Program-made: the position numbers and the translations under genes
NCBI RefSeq assembly: GCF_031143425.1
Contig: NC_090446.1
Span: forward strand, 1,023,639,066 to 1,023,703,065
Source: Pleurodeles waltl
Lineage: Eukaryota; Chordata; Amphibia; Caudata; Salamandridae
DNA length: 64,000 nt
Direction of reading: 5' to 3'
Part shown: positions 35,301 to 46,636 of the stretch, piece after piece
How the letters are laid out: each line of letters begins with the position of its first letter
How positions within the stretch are numbered: the first letter of the stretch is position 1
Notes under the pieces: generated by a model
Told to the model about the DNA's origin: nothing
Seen by the model: only the letters and a program-made list of their open reading frames with translations
The model's database searches: none

Positions 35301-35619
35301 ACACTTTCAGAGTCATAACCATCAGCATTGGGCAAATAGTGTGAGGGTGACCATAAAAAAAAGGCACTTTCCTACATACCCTAACCTTTATAGTGGAGCG
35401 TATTTTCATAGAGCTTCCAATGCTGAAGCGGAATGCCTAAATGCACTCTCAGAGAGGTAGCATGCTACATCATGAGGAGCATGTGGTTGGCAGTGTGTTG
35501 TATTTGTTGTGATCCACTGTCAGAAGAATTTTGGTGTTATAAGTGAGCTTCCATAGCAGTTTTTAAAATCTTGTTTTGAGTCATAGTGGCTAGCACTATA
35601 ATAGAATAGGAAATGCGAG

Positions 35620-36120
35620 AGAGGTAAGCAGTGGTAAGGGTTCAGGGTTATGTGTACAGGGCTATATTTGTACAGTTAGGAGTACAAGGATCATGGTGAA
35701 GGTTATGGGCTCAGGGTTAAAGGTACAAGGTAAGGGTATAAGACTATAGATTCAGGATCTGGTGCAGGGCTAAAGATGCACGGCAATGGCTGAGGGGTGC
35801 AGAGTTATGAGTACACACATAAGTACAGACACAATAACCCCTGAAGAAATTATTCAACTGTGAAAATAGCTTGTTGAATTATTCTTTCATGGTTTATTGT
35901 GTGGCTATAATGTATACCCAGCTGTCTTTGTGAATAATGGGGGTTGCCCTTTTGTTATTTGAGTTATCAGTAAATGGCAAAGGGTGCAGAATACATGATT
36001 AGGGCTAAAGGTGCATGCTTATGGATAAAGGTTTAAGGGCACAGAGCTGGGACATGGGACTATGGATACATACAGGGTGCAAGGTTAAGAGTACAGGGTT
36101 AATAGTACATGGCTAACTAT
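35620..36120. repeat. Degenerate short tandem repeat, GGGTTA/GGTACA type
   Basis: Repeated variants of AGGGTTAAAGGTACA and GGGCTAAAGGTGCA with loose 12-15 bp spacing, split by a hairpin-bearing insert at about 35815-35985. Confidence 0.6.
35830..35901. other. 72-nt imperfect hairpin
   Basis: CACAATAACCCCTGAAGAAA... and its mirror ...TTCATGGTTTATTGTG form 29-nt arms with 24 matches around a 14-nt loop. It is probably a tiny foldback element. Confidence 0.5.
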
Positions 36121-36124
36121 ACAA

Positions 36125-39100
36125 GATGTTTTTTCCAAAACAAGGTTTTATTGTTTTAAGTGCAAACATGAATACATGACCGATAGCGAAGTACAGTTAT
36201 ACAGTAGTGGATCATACAAGATACAATGTAGAGGTCAGTAAGCTACAATTTTACTATCACAGTGGGGTTTTCAAGACAATGATCAAGATAACATACAAAC
36301 ATTTTATCAAGCATTAAAGACTAGAGATGTAGAACACCAGGGAGGGGACATGGTATTAAGCATCTCAGTATTATAAGAATCAGTACAACATAGCCAGGCA
36401 AGTCCAAAAGTTCAGTACCAGGCAATATTTTAATAATATATACAACATCGCATGAGGTAGCACAGGAAGAATTAGCTGGATTTGTGGATGCAAGAGAATG
36501 AGGACTGGACATAGTTGTGAGGAAAGCAGTTTATTTTATGGTGGACAACTATAACAGTGAGCAGGTCTCAGGGGCCAATGAAGCTTGACAGGACAGTTAC
36601 CTTGCAGTCAAAGCATTCTCAAGTCCAGTTCCAGGCTCCATGGGCGAACTGCCATAGACATCAGTGGAGTGGTCCTGATGCATGGGATGCAGAATGCTGA
36701 AGATGCTGAAGGATGCTGAGAATGCTTCTCCGGTGATGAGGTCTTCCTGGGGCCACCGCTCTGTCTACAAATATGGTGGGGTGATATTGGTGACAGAGGT
36801 CGATGTCCCTGTCATAGGACTCTTACCTTGGGGGTGAGATTGCTGGTTCTCGGACGACTCTGTGGGCGACTGAGTCACTCCCTCACTGGTTGGACACTGT
36901 CGGCCCAACCATTTCGGCCAGCTAGTGGCACCTCACCCAAACCTAGAAAGTAAAGCTGATTGGTAGCAGCCTAAAAAACATGACACTCTGACTCCTCAGG
37001 GAAGTCGTGGTTGGGAGTTCTTGCCCCTTTTTCTCACTTGCAAAAAGTCTCAGACATGCATAGGCAGACAAAGAAATGCAGGTCAGTTTCAATGTATTTA
37101 TTGAAATTACTGTATTCTATGATAAAAGACATGAGCTGCAATTATTAGGAGAATGAACCATATATCAGTTAGAATTGTGACCATCAGTGAGAAATAGATA
37201 AACAATCCCAACAACCTGTAAAAAAACGTGTATCTAAGAGTTCCTACCTACCTTTCTAGCATCTTTGTGAGAGCATAGCAGTGATAGCCTTTTCTGCCCG
37301 TACTAGTTAATGGAAGGAGCCCCCACCCTCATACCTGAAACAGGGGTCTGCTGGCCATCTCCTCGGTTGGCTATAAAGACAATGCCGGGATCAGCAAAGT
37401 TCTCTAACCTCCTTTGGCCTGTGTGATGTTTTTATAACAAAACATGTTGTGTTTTGAAAAAAGGCCTAAAGTGGCAATGTGTCTAGGTGTTGAGGGCTGG
37501 CTCGGCAAATAAATGATCAAGTACAGCCTTCAGCTGGCATACATAGTGAAATATATTGAAAAGGATCTGACAACAATTCTTTCGCAGAAAAGCAGCTGAT
37601 TATTAAGATAAATCATCCCGCTAAAAGTAGTCCCTGCTAAAATGAAATAAAGCAAATAATGAAATAACTGGATAAAAGGGCACAGGCCGCAGGCCTCAGC
37701 TAATATTAGCGTGCCCATGCAAGGCGCTAAAATTAACCCACAACATCCCTCAAAGTCTGGTTGAGGTCCAGTCAAAAAACGGTTGCAACTGGTCTACTGG
37801 CCTCCGATTACAGCGAAACCAGCAGTTCATTATAATTGGGACTAGAGTCAGTCTTGGGTTAGCAAACTGCACTCGGTTGACTCTCCCTGGCATAACAGTC
37901 TTGGGTGCAATGTTTGAGTGTTGTAACTTCGGCAGTCAATGGTGGTTATGAGATTGGGACTACTAACTCAACACAGCAGGCTTCTTCAGCATTTGTGGCC
38001 CTACAGCTAGAATAGAAATTCTGCCAGCTGACTCTTGGAGTCACTTCTGTCTGGGGCTTTCAGAGGACTTTTCCTTGAGAAAGGCACCACAGGGATAGTA
38101 GTCCTCTCTTTGCAAGCTCAATGATCAACAAGTGCAGTCCAGCCCTTGGTGTAGCCTTTCTTTGCCGGGTCCAGGGAACAGCAGGGCAGTCCTTCTTCAG
38201 TCCTCTCTCCAGTGCAGGCATGAACGGTGGTCCAGGTGCCAGGGGTGCAGTATTACTGCTCAGTCCCTGCCCTCGGGGATGCAGTGGCTACGAGCCAACT
38301 GGCTACCAGATCCCCTCCCACCTGATGACATCTTCTTGTCAAGTGTGGTATCTAGCTGCCCCAGAAGGCAATATTCTGCCTACTACCAAGATGGGAGAAT
38401 CCTTCTCTTGGTGTGTGGAGCTTGATAGCCCGCCCTAGAGTTGTGGCTACCTAAGGACTACATGCCCTTGCCCTTGGGAAAACTGGTTTGGTAACTGTTT
38501 CCCCCCACTCTGTCCCTCATGCCATCCTGTCTACCAGTACAAAAGAGCACCTCCTCTCATGTGTGTACCATTTGCACTTCAAAGGTAGCTTTCCCTTTGA
38601 ACTTTGCCTTTTGGGCTTACACGCCATTTGTCCTTCCTGCCAGGTAGAGGAACACTGCTTCCAATGGCAGGCCATTTGTGTTTCCTCATGAGAGCCATTC
38701 ACACCTCACCCCAAGGACAGCAGAAGGCTGTCTCCTGGCCAGCAACCATAAACAGTTACTAGAAGAAATGAGTAACAGAGTGGCAACTTTCTAAAGTTGC
38801 TATTTACTTAAAAGTTATATTAAAACCGACTTGGGCATCAAGTCAGGTTTAGTGTAACAATTCTTTTGATATGCTGAAGTACCAACTTTATTAGCTCCAT
38901 TCGAAGTTAGTACAGCTGAATTGTCAGTATGTAACCCTGTACTCACCAATGGGGCTACTACCTTTCTACAGCAAAAATGACAATTTGGGGGTTTTACTGT
39001 TATCACATATAAAAACATATCTCACTTTTCAATATACAGTGCCCTGCCCTAGGACTCAGTAGGCCTGCTTTAGGGATGAAATATATATTAAATGGAAGGT

Positions 39101-39600
39101 CTGAGTTTTGCCATTAGTTTAGATGGCAAAGGTCAGTTAGCAGTTTGAAAACTGCTCTGCCAGCCAGCAATAGCAGGCTGGGATCTTGGTTTGCTTTGAC
39201 ACACTCATAGTGGCACAATAAGTGCTGCAGACCAGGTGGGATCCTTTGAATGACAGGACCATGTACTATATTAGGGACTTGGAAGTAAATTAACTTACGG
39301 CAGTTGTGAGTGAGCCAATCACACATGCACCTTTTAACGGTCAGAGCACTGCCACTGAGACCTGTTTGCCAGTTGAAAAACCAGCCGCATCAGTACAAAG
39401 CTTTGGGGGTCATCATCCAAGGAGAAGCATTTGCTCACAATTGTGTTCTTCAATGTAGTATGGGAGATAATTGCTTTGATGGGGGCCTGTTCAGGGAGGA
39501 AGATCTTCATTGGAAAAGAGGATTTTATGTTCCTTGAATAGGGCATCCCTAAACTCAGCAATCTTTTCTTCCTTGCGTTAAATGTAGAATGGTGCACGTA
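36125..39600. other. No gene recognised; LTR-like repeats
   Basis: A mosaic of non-coding interspersed repeat. Open frames at 38121-38438 lack family features. From about 39600 downwards only 3' flank of the L1 or another repeat is expected. Confidence 0.4.
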
Positions 39601-39609
39601 GTGATTTCA

Positions 39610-40046
39610 GCCTGCACCCAATTTTCAAGGTACGTACGCTAGGACAACAGGAGTGTGGGGGGATAGAGGATTTCTAGTGTCTGATAGTAGCTCTCCTCAG
39701 GAGCAGAAAGGTAAGATCCAGGAATCTAGTGGTGATATTGGTCTTCTTAGGCCAAGGGTATATACTCAGAATGTCAGCCCCGAAGAAATCCAGGCCTAGG
39801 CTTTCAATAATTTCAGTGATTTTGGACAGGACCCTAGTAAAAAAAAAGACACAATTCCATACAGATCCAAAGCCTATGGGTCAAGTAATCTGATGTGGCA
39901 TGGCACTTGAGACATTTTGGGGAAGCTGAAGGGAAAGATTTCTGGATTTTCAGTAGATTGAGATAAATCCAGTCTAGTAGGCAGGTTTGTATATATTTTA
40001 AACAGCCATTGGATGAAATCTTAGAGGGATATTTCAGGATGGCTTC
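39610..40046 (-). pseudogene. L1 ORF2 piece 3: C-terminal domain
   Basis: CLKCHATSDYLTHRLWICME (about 39907-39848) matches the Cys/His-rich end of L1 ORF2, and RFLDLTFLLLRRATIRH follows. It is adjacent to the solo LTR at 40047. Confidence 0.55.
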
Positions 40047-42704
40047 TGTAAGGAAATGCCTCCTTGGCATGGTTACCCCCGGACTTTCTGCCTTTGCTGA
40101 TGCCAAGTTATGATTTGAAAGTGTGCTGAGGCCTGCTAACCAGGCCCCAGCACCAGTGTTTTTTCCCTAACATGTACCTTTGTCTCCACAATTGGAACAC
40201 CCTGGCATCCAGGTAAGTCCCTTGTAACTGGTACCCCTGGTACCAAGGGCCTTGATGCCAGGGAAGGTCTCTAAGGGCTGCAGCATATCTTATGCCACCC
40301 TGGGGACCCCTCATTCCGCACAGACACACTGCTTGCCAGCTTGTGTGTGCTGGTATGGAGAAAATGACTAAGTCGACATGGCACTCCCCTCAGGGTGCCA
40401 TGGCAACCTCACACTGCCCATGGCATAGATAAGTCACCCCTCTAGCAGGCCTTACAGCCCTTAGGCAGGGTGCACTATACCATAGGTGAGGGCATAGGTG
40501 CATGAGCACTATGCCACTACAGTGTCTAAGCAAAAACTTAGACATTGTAAGTGCAGGGTAGCCATAAGAGTATATGGTCTGGGAGTCTGTCATACACGAA
40601 CTCCACAGCACCATAATGGCTACACTGAAAACTCGGACGTTTGTTATCAAACTTCTCAGCACAATAAATGCACACTGATGCCAGGGTACATTTTATTATT
40701 TTATCTTAGAGATGCCCCCTGAAAACATACCCGACTTCCAGTGTGGGCTGACTAGTTTTACCAGCCTGCCACACACCAGACATGTTGCTGGCCACATGGG
40801 GAGAGTGCCTTTGTCACTCTGTGGCTAGTAACAAAGCCTGTACTGGGTGGAGGTGCTTCTCACCTCCCCCTGGAGGAACTGTAACACCTGGCGGTGAGCC
40901 TCAAAGGCTCACCCCCTTTGTTACAGCGCCACAGGGCAACCCAGCTAGTAGAGATGCCCGTCCCCTCCAGACACGGGCCCACTTTTGGCGGCAAGGCCAG
41001 AGGAGATAATGAGAAAAACAAGGAGGAGTCACTGGCCATTCAGGACAACCCCTAAGGTGTCCTGAGCTGGGGTGACTCTGACTTTTAGAAATCCTCCATC
41101 TTGCACATGGAGGATTCCCCCAATAGGATTAGGGATGTGACCCCCTCCCCATCGGGAGAAGGCACAAAGAGGGTGTAGCCACCCTCAGGGCTAGTAGCCA
41201 TTGGCTACTAACCCCCCAGACCTGAACACACCCCTAAATTGAGTATTTAGGGGCTGCCAGAACCTAGGAAGACAGATTCCTGCAACCTAAGACAAAGAAG
41301 GACTTTTGACCTGAAGCCCTGCAAAGAAGACGGAGACACCAACTGCTTTGGCCCCAGCCCTACCGGCCTGTCTCCCCACTTCGAGAAAAACTGCAACAGC
41401 AACACGTTCCCCAGGGTCTAGCGACCTCTGAAGCCTCAGAGGACTACCCTGCATTTAAAAGGACCAAGAACTCCCGAGGACAGCGGCCCTGTTCCAAAGA
41501 AGCAAAAACTTGCAACAACGAAACAACTTTTAAAGGACTCCACGTTTCCCGCCGGAAGCATGAGACTTTCCACTCTGTTCCCGACGCCCCCGACTCGACC
41601 TGTGGAGAAACAACACTACAGGGAGGACTCCCCGGCGACTGCGAGCCCGCGAGTAGCCAGAGTTGACCCCACTGAGCCCCCAAAGCGACGCCTGCACAGG
41701 GAATCCCGAGGCTCCCCCTGACCGCGACTGCCTGCTTCAAAGAACCCGACGCCTGGTAAAGACACTGCACCCGCAGCCCGCAGGACCTGAAGGACCCGAC
41801 CTCCAGTGGAGGAGCGACCCCCAGGAAGCCCTCTCCCTTGCCCAGGTCGTGGCTACCCTGAGGAGCCCCCCCCTTGCCTGCCTGCTTCGCTGAAGAGACC
41901 CCTGGGTCTCCCATTGAAACCAATTACAAACCTGACGCCTGTTTGCACTCTGCACCCGCCCGCACCTGTGCCGCTGAGGGTGTACTTTCTGTGCTGACTT
42001 GTGTCCCCCCCAATGCCCTACAAAACCCCCCTGGTCTGCCCTCCGAAGTCACGGGTACTTACCTGCTGGCAGACTGGAACCGGGGCACCCCCTTCTCCAT
42101 TGAAGCCTAGGCGTTTTGGGCACCCCTTTGACCTCTGCACCTGACTGGCCCTGAGCTGCTGGTGTGGTAAGTTTGGGGTTGCCCTGAACCCCCAACGGTG
42201 GGCTACCTTGGACCCAACTTTGAACCCTGTAGGAGTTTTACTTACCTGCAAAACTAACCAAAACTTACCTCCCACAGGAACTGTTGAAATTTGCACTGTC
42301 TAGTTTTAAAATAGCTTATTGCCATTGTTGCCAAAACTGTACATGCTATTTTGTTGATTCAAGGTTCCTGTGATACCTGAGTGAAATACCTTTCATTTAA
42401 AGTATTGTGGGTAAATCTTGAACCTGTGGTTCTTAAAATAAACTAAGAAATTATATTTTTCTATACAAAAACCTATTGGCCTGGAATTGTCTTTGAGTGT
42501 GTGTTCCTCATTTATTGCCTGTGTGTATGTACAACAAATGCTTAACACTACCCTCTGATAAGCCTACTGCTCGACCACACTACCACAAAATAGAGCATTA
42601 GAATGATCTCTTTTTGCCACTATCTTACCTCTAAGGGGAACCCTTGGACTCTGTGCATGCTATTTCTTACTTTGAAATAGTACATACAGAGCCAACTTCC
42701 TACA
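40047..42704 (+). mobile_element. Solo LTR-like element, 2.66 kb, TSD GCTTC
   Basis: It starts TGTAAGGAAATGCC and ends AACTTCCTACA (TG...CA with a short inverted repeat TGTAGGAA-like). It is flanked by exact GCTTC at 40042-40046 and 42705-42709. A polyadenylation signal AATAAA at 42437-42442, followed by a GT-rich stretch, suggests + orientation. No coding region. Its length is very long for an LTR. The L1 ORF2 reads on at both sides, proving insertion. Confidence 0.8.
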
Positions 42705-44573
42705 GCTTCCCACTCCTTATCATTCAAGATAGTCTGCAACTCTGGTTGGTGGGAAAGCTTAAGGGGCAGTAGAGATGCTCTGGCATGTTACTGAATTGCC
42801 ATACATTACTAAGTTATCAGTTTGCTACCATTCCCTATCATATGTAGTGTTTGTAATGCAGTGTGTGTATGTGGTTCTGCACATCAGGCCTCCCATAGCA
42901 ATACTATTGTGTAACACAGGGGTCTCCAAATTTCTCTGTAACAAAAGCTATGTATGTTCAATGAAAATCACTGTGAGCAACTAATATTATTAGTGTTATA
43001 ATAGTGACCATATCAGGCAAGATTACATTAATGTCCACCATAGCCGAGATTACCAGCAGTGATCACCTCAGTCCAGTGGGAGGGATGCCAGAAGTAATGT
43101 AAAAAAGTATTTATCAATATGTAGTTAATACATGCCAACAACAGCTACAGTTGCCCTGACATGAAAGTAATTACATTAATAATAAGTCACCACTCATGAT
43201 TTATTGATTTATCACTCAAAAATCATCTTTATATATTAAAATTCAGCCATTTTTTCCCTAACTTCGGCGCATGAGTTCTGAAAATGCATCGAATACATTC
43301 AGCCAAGGAAAAGGTGCCAATTTAGAAGGCTGACCTGCACACAGGAGAGCTACTGACAGGTAGCTGGACTGCTACCAGTAGCGCACAAGCTACTTGTTGG
43401 AGAAGCTGTGTGTAACATGTATGCCCACATGGAAGGAATTCACCTGCATGTAGCCCAGAATAAACAAAAAAGACCTGGAATTCTATAAGGATGCCATCCT
43501 CAAACATGTCCTCAACTGTAGTCAGCCCAACTTGTTCCCAGTAGGTCAGATCCCATCCATGAGGAAAGTACTCAGATTCCAACTGGGAAACCCAACAGTG
43601 GGATCCCTAGACTGAGTGCAGTCTTGGTATATCGTAAGGAGTTGTGAAGAAAGATCTGACCATCTCAAGCAGTAAGAAATAGCATGGAGGCCTTCTAGCA
43701 AGGGTAAAAAGGCACCATTCAGAATGTCAGATTTAATCTGAGAAGACATGAGTCTTGGGCTACATAGTAATAGACATGAAAGTCTGGTGCATCAAAGCCT
43801 CCCTGCTCAGGAGGAAGTCTGAGCCTAGCCATAGTAATCCACCATTACCCAGCATCCCATTGTAATTTGATCAGTAGGATATTACGTTCTTTAAACATCC
43901 TGAGTGGGACAGCAACTGGGAGATTTATGAAATGGTAAAGCAAACGCAGGCGCACCAACATCTTGGAGAGAGCTATTCATCCCATAATCAGTAAAGGTAT
44001 GTTCCAAAACGCAATCTCGGCACAGAACACATGTATAATGCTACCAAAGTTGCCCTCCAATAAATCTTTTTGGGAGTGGATTATATTAATACCCAGATAT
44101 CTAAAGGACTGAGGTGTCAACAGTATGCAGTCTGTTCCAGATCTAAACTCCTCAGAGACTGCATTCTGTCACAGAGGAAAAAGGAATGTTTTAGTCGGGA
44201 CTGAAAAGCAGCAAAAGGTATGAAACACATTCAGAAAGTGACAATAGGTGTTAGATCTAGACTGGATGAGCAGAGAAACAGCAGCGGGTCATCAGCCTAT
44301 AGTGATACAACATGCATTTTACTTCCCAGCAGTATGCCCCATGCTCTGCCCATCGCTTGCGGTTTAATTACCAAGGGTTCCAATGTCAGCACGAGCATGC
44401 TTGGGACAGAAGGTATCATTATCTAGACCCCTGGTGATAGAAACAATTTTTTAACCCACTTCAACAGTTGAGTACTGAACCCAAACCTCTCAAGCACCTC
44501 CCATATGTTCTCTCAACTCAACATGTTAAATGCAAGTGCAAGGTTTGTGGAAATACACACTGTCTCCGTCGAG
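42705..44573 (-). pseudogene. L1 ORF2 piece 2: decayed RT core
   Basis: On the - strand, WEVLERFGFSTQLLKWVKKL is near 44490-44431, and LEPLVIKPQAMGRAWGILLG followed by an ADDPLLFL box is near 44380-44280. Stops and frameshifts are frequent. Homologous to 25390-24870. Confidence 0.65.
42917..43409. mobile_element. hAT-type non-autonomous element, 493 bp
   Basis: It begins CAGGGGTCTCCAAATTTC and ends CTTGTTGGAGAAGCTGT, giving imperfect terminal inverted repeats. GTGTAACA flanks both sides (42909-42916 and 43410-43417). It is of the common CAGGGGTCTCCAA hAT family. Confidence 0.8.
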
Positions 44574-44578
44574 GCGCA

Positions 44579-44793
44579 TGAAATGAAGGTACCTTTGATT
44601 TGGTGATTTGAGAAATTCCTTTTATTTAGTATCTGGTAACAAAAGCTCAGCCATCCACAATGGAACTGCTCTCCAACCTCCTCTCCTAACAGTCGTTAGC
44701 TCCACATTCTATACTGACATCCTAGGTGACATCAATCAGAACAGAACACAAATACTCTAACAAGCTAGAATACTACATTGCTAGAATACTACA
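44579..44793 (-). repeat. 3' LTR of Gypsy G2
   Basis: On - it runs TGTAGTATTC to CCTTCATTTCA. Paired with 58575-58789. Confidence 0.95.
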
Positions 44794-44795
44794 TA

Positions 44796-44807
44796 CCCCC
44801 CTCCCTT
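44796..44807 (-). promoter_or_regulatory. Polypurine tract of Gypsy G2
   Basis: On - the purine run AAGGGAGGGGGG lies two bases before the 3' LTR, the place where plus-strand DNA synthesis is primed. Confidence 0.8.
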
Positions 44808-45593
44808 CAACACATAGAATTATAAAATTAAACATAGGCCCTCATTACAACCCTGGCGGTCGGTGTTAAAGCGGCGGTAAAACCGCCAACAGACAGGCGG
44901 GAGACAAAGTACCGCCCACTGTATTACAAGAGGCCTATCCGCCACCTTTTCCGGGGCGGAACCAACACTATCAAAATCACGGCGGAAACAGTACACAGAA
45001 GGGAAAACACTCACCTCTCAACACCCAACGAGGAACCAGGACGCCATGGAGCCCGAACTATACGTACTGCCCATGTTGGTTTACCTCCTCTTCTACCAGG
45101 AGTACGAATGGCGGCGGCGAACACGGTGAGTACTGCACCTACAACACAGGGGAGGGGGGAAGGAAAGGGAATGACACACACAAGCAACACGCAACACCCC
45201 CACCCTCACCCTCACACACAACAACATACACACAAATAAATGCAGCAACATTACATATACACCCCTCCACCCCCTGGAAGAATGCAAGGACAAAAGGAAA
45301 TGATTGTAACCATTGCAATCAAGAAAAATCCAGTATTCAAAAGTCAAAATTCAGTATATACAAATATGTACACCAACTACACAAGTCTGGATAGTGTACT
45401 AATCATTTTCCGTGGACCACTGGGCCCAAAATGCATGGGCGAGGCCCACACATGATACCTGACTGGAAACGGAGAGAACACTGCTGGGGCATCACATCGA
45501 AAATATACAGGCACCTCAGGGGGAGGGGAGGGGGGGGGCACCTCAGCCTGATGAACGCACAACGCCACTGCCAGGGGGCTCCATGCCCATTGA

Positions 45594-46265
45594 TGTATAC
45601 TGGGGAGTGCAAAGCCACAGTCTCTCAAGTCTCTCCAGTGGGTGGTTTGCCCACTGCTTTATCCTGAGAAGTGCAAAGCCACAGTCTCTCAAGTCTCTCC
45701 AGTGGGTGGGTTGCCCACTGCTTTATCCTGGGGAGTGCAAAGCCACAGTCTCTCAAGTCTCTCCAGTGGGTGGTTTGCCCACTGCTTTATTCTGGGGAGT
45801 GCAAAGCCACAGTCTCTCAAGTCTCTCCATTGGGTGGTTTGCCCACTGCTATATCCTGGGGAGTGCAAAGCCACAGTCTCTCAAGTCTCTCCCGTGGGTG
45901 GTTTGCCCACTACCTGGTCCTGGGGAGTGCAAAGCCACAGTCTCTCAAGTGGGTGGTTTGCCCACTGCTTTATACTGGGGAGTGCAAAGCCACAGTCTCT
46001 CAAGTCTCTCCAGTGGGTGGGTTGCCCACTGCTTTATCCTGGGGAGTGAAAAGCCACAGTCTCTCAAGTGGATGCCTTTCTCCACTGGTTCTGGAGGGGG
46101 CATGGTGCCCAGAGTGCTTCATCCTGCCAAGGACTGAGGTAGTGGACGTGATTCTCCACTGGTTCTGGAGGGGGTTTGGTGCCCAGAGTGCTTCATCCTG
46201 CCAAGGAATGAGGTAGTTGATGTATCTCTCCACTGGTTCTGGGGGGGGCATGGTGCCCAGAGTGT
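45594..46265. repeat. 64-bp repeat (about 8 copies) followed by 74-bp repeat (about 3 copies)
   Basis: GCAAAGCCACAGTCTCTCAAG recurs every 64 bp from 45607 to about 46065, one unit being shortened near 45950. From 46066 the 74-bp unit with CCCAGAGTGCTTCATCCTGC occurs about three times. They are reverse complements of the units in copies A and B. Confidence 0.9.
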
Positions 46266-46636
46266 TCCAAGTGCAGAGTGGCCGGTACAATTCCCTCACC
46301 TGGGTGTGCGTGCCACAAGATTTGCGAGGTTCAGGTAGCATCATATGCCATGGAGGCAGCAACATACCCCACACTGCTGTGGCTGCGCCTTCCACCTGCA
46401 GGTGTAAACAGTTATGGAAGAAATGCCTCATGGAAGCTGCCCAGGGTCCAGGAACTCTCCTCCAGCCTCGGACGACTGACCACTGGGGATGGTAGCCATG
46501 TCAGCGGTGGTGCCTGTGTCCGAGGACGCTGTGGGGCCGGTGGCAGTGCTTGCGGTGGTGTCTGTTGCGGCTTTGCTGGCGGCGGTGCTGGCGGTGGTGC
46601 ATGGGTCAGCACCTGCAGAGGGACACAGGAGGATGT

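Noticed and set aside
41444..41923. 159-codon open frame on - in the solo LTR
   Set aside because: No family features and it lies wholly in an LTR with exact duplication of the target; chance frame in GC-rich sequence.
45583..46137. Long open frames through the 64-bp arrays (also 4758-5465 and 33864-34140) as a repeat protein
   Set aside because: All three frames are open because the unit lacks stops and 64 is not a multiple of three. The array is reversed in copy C relative to A and B only because the element is, and no start or splice context is shared.
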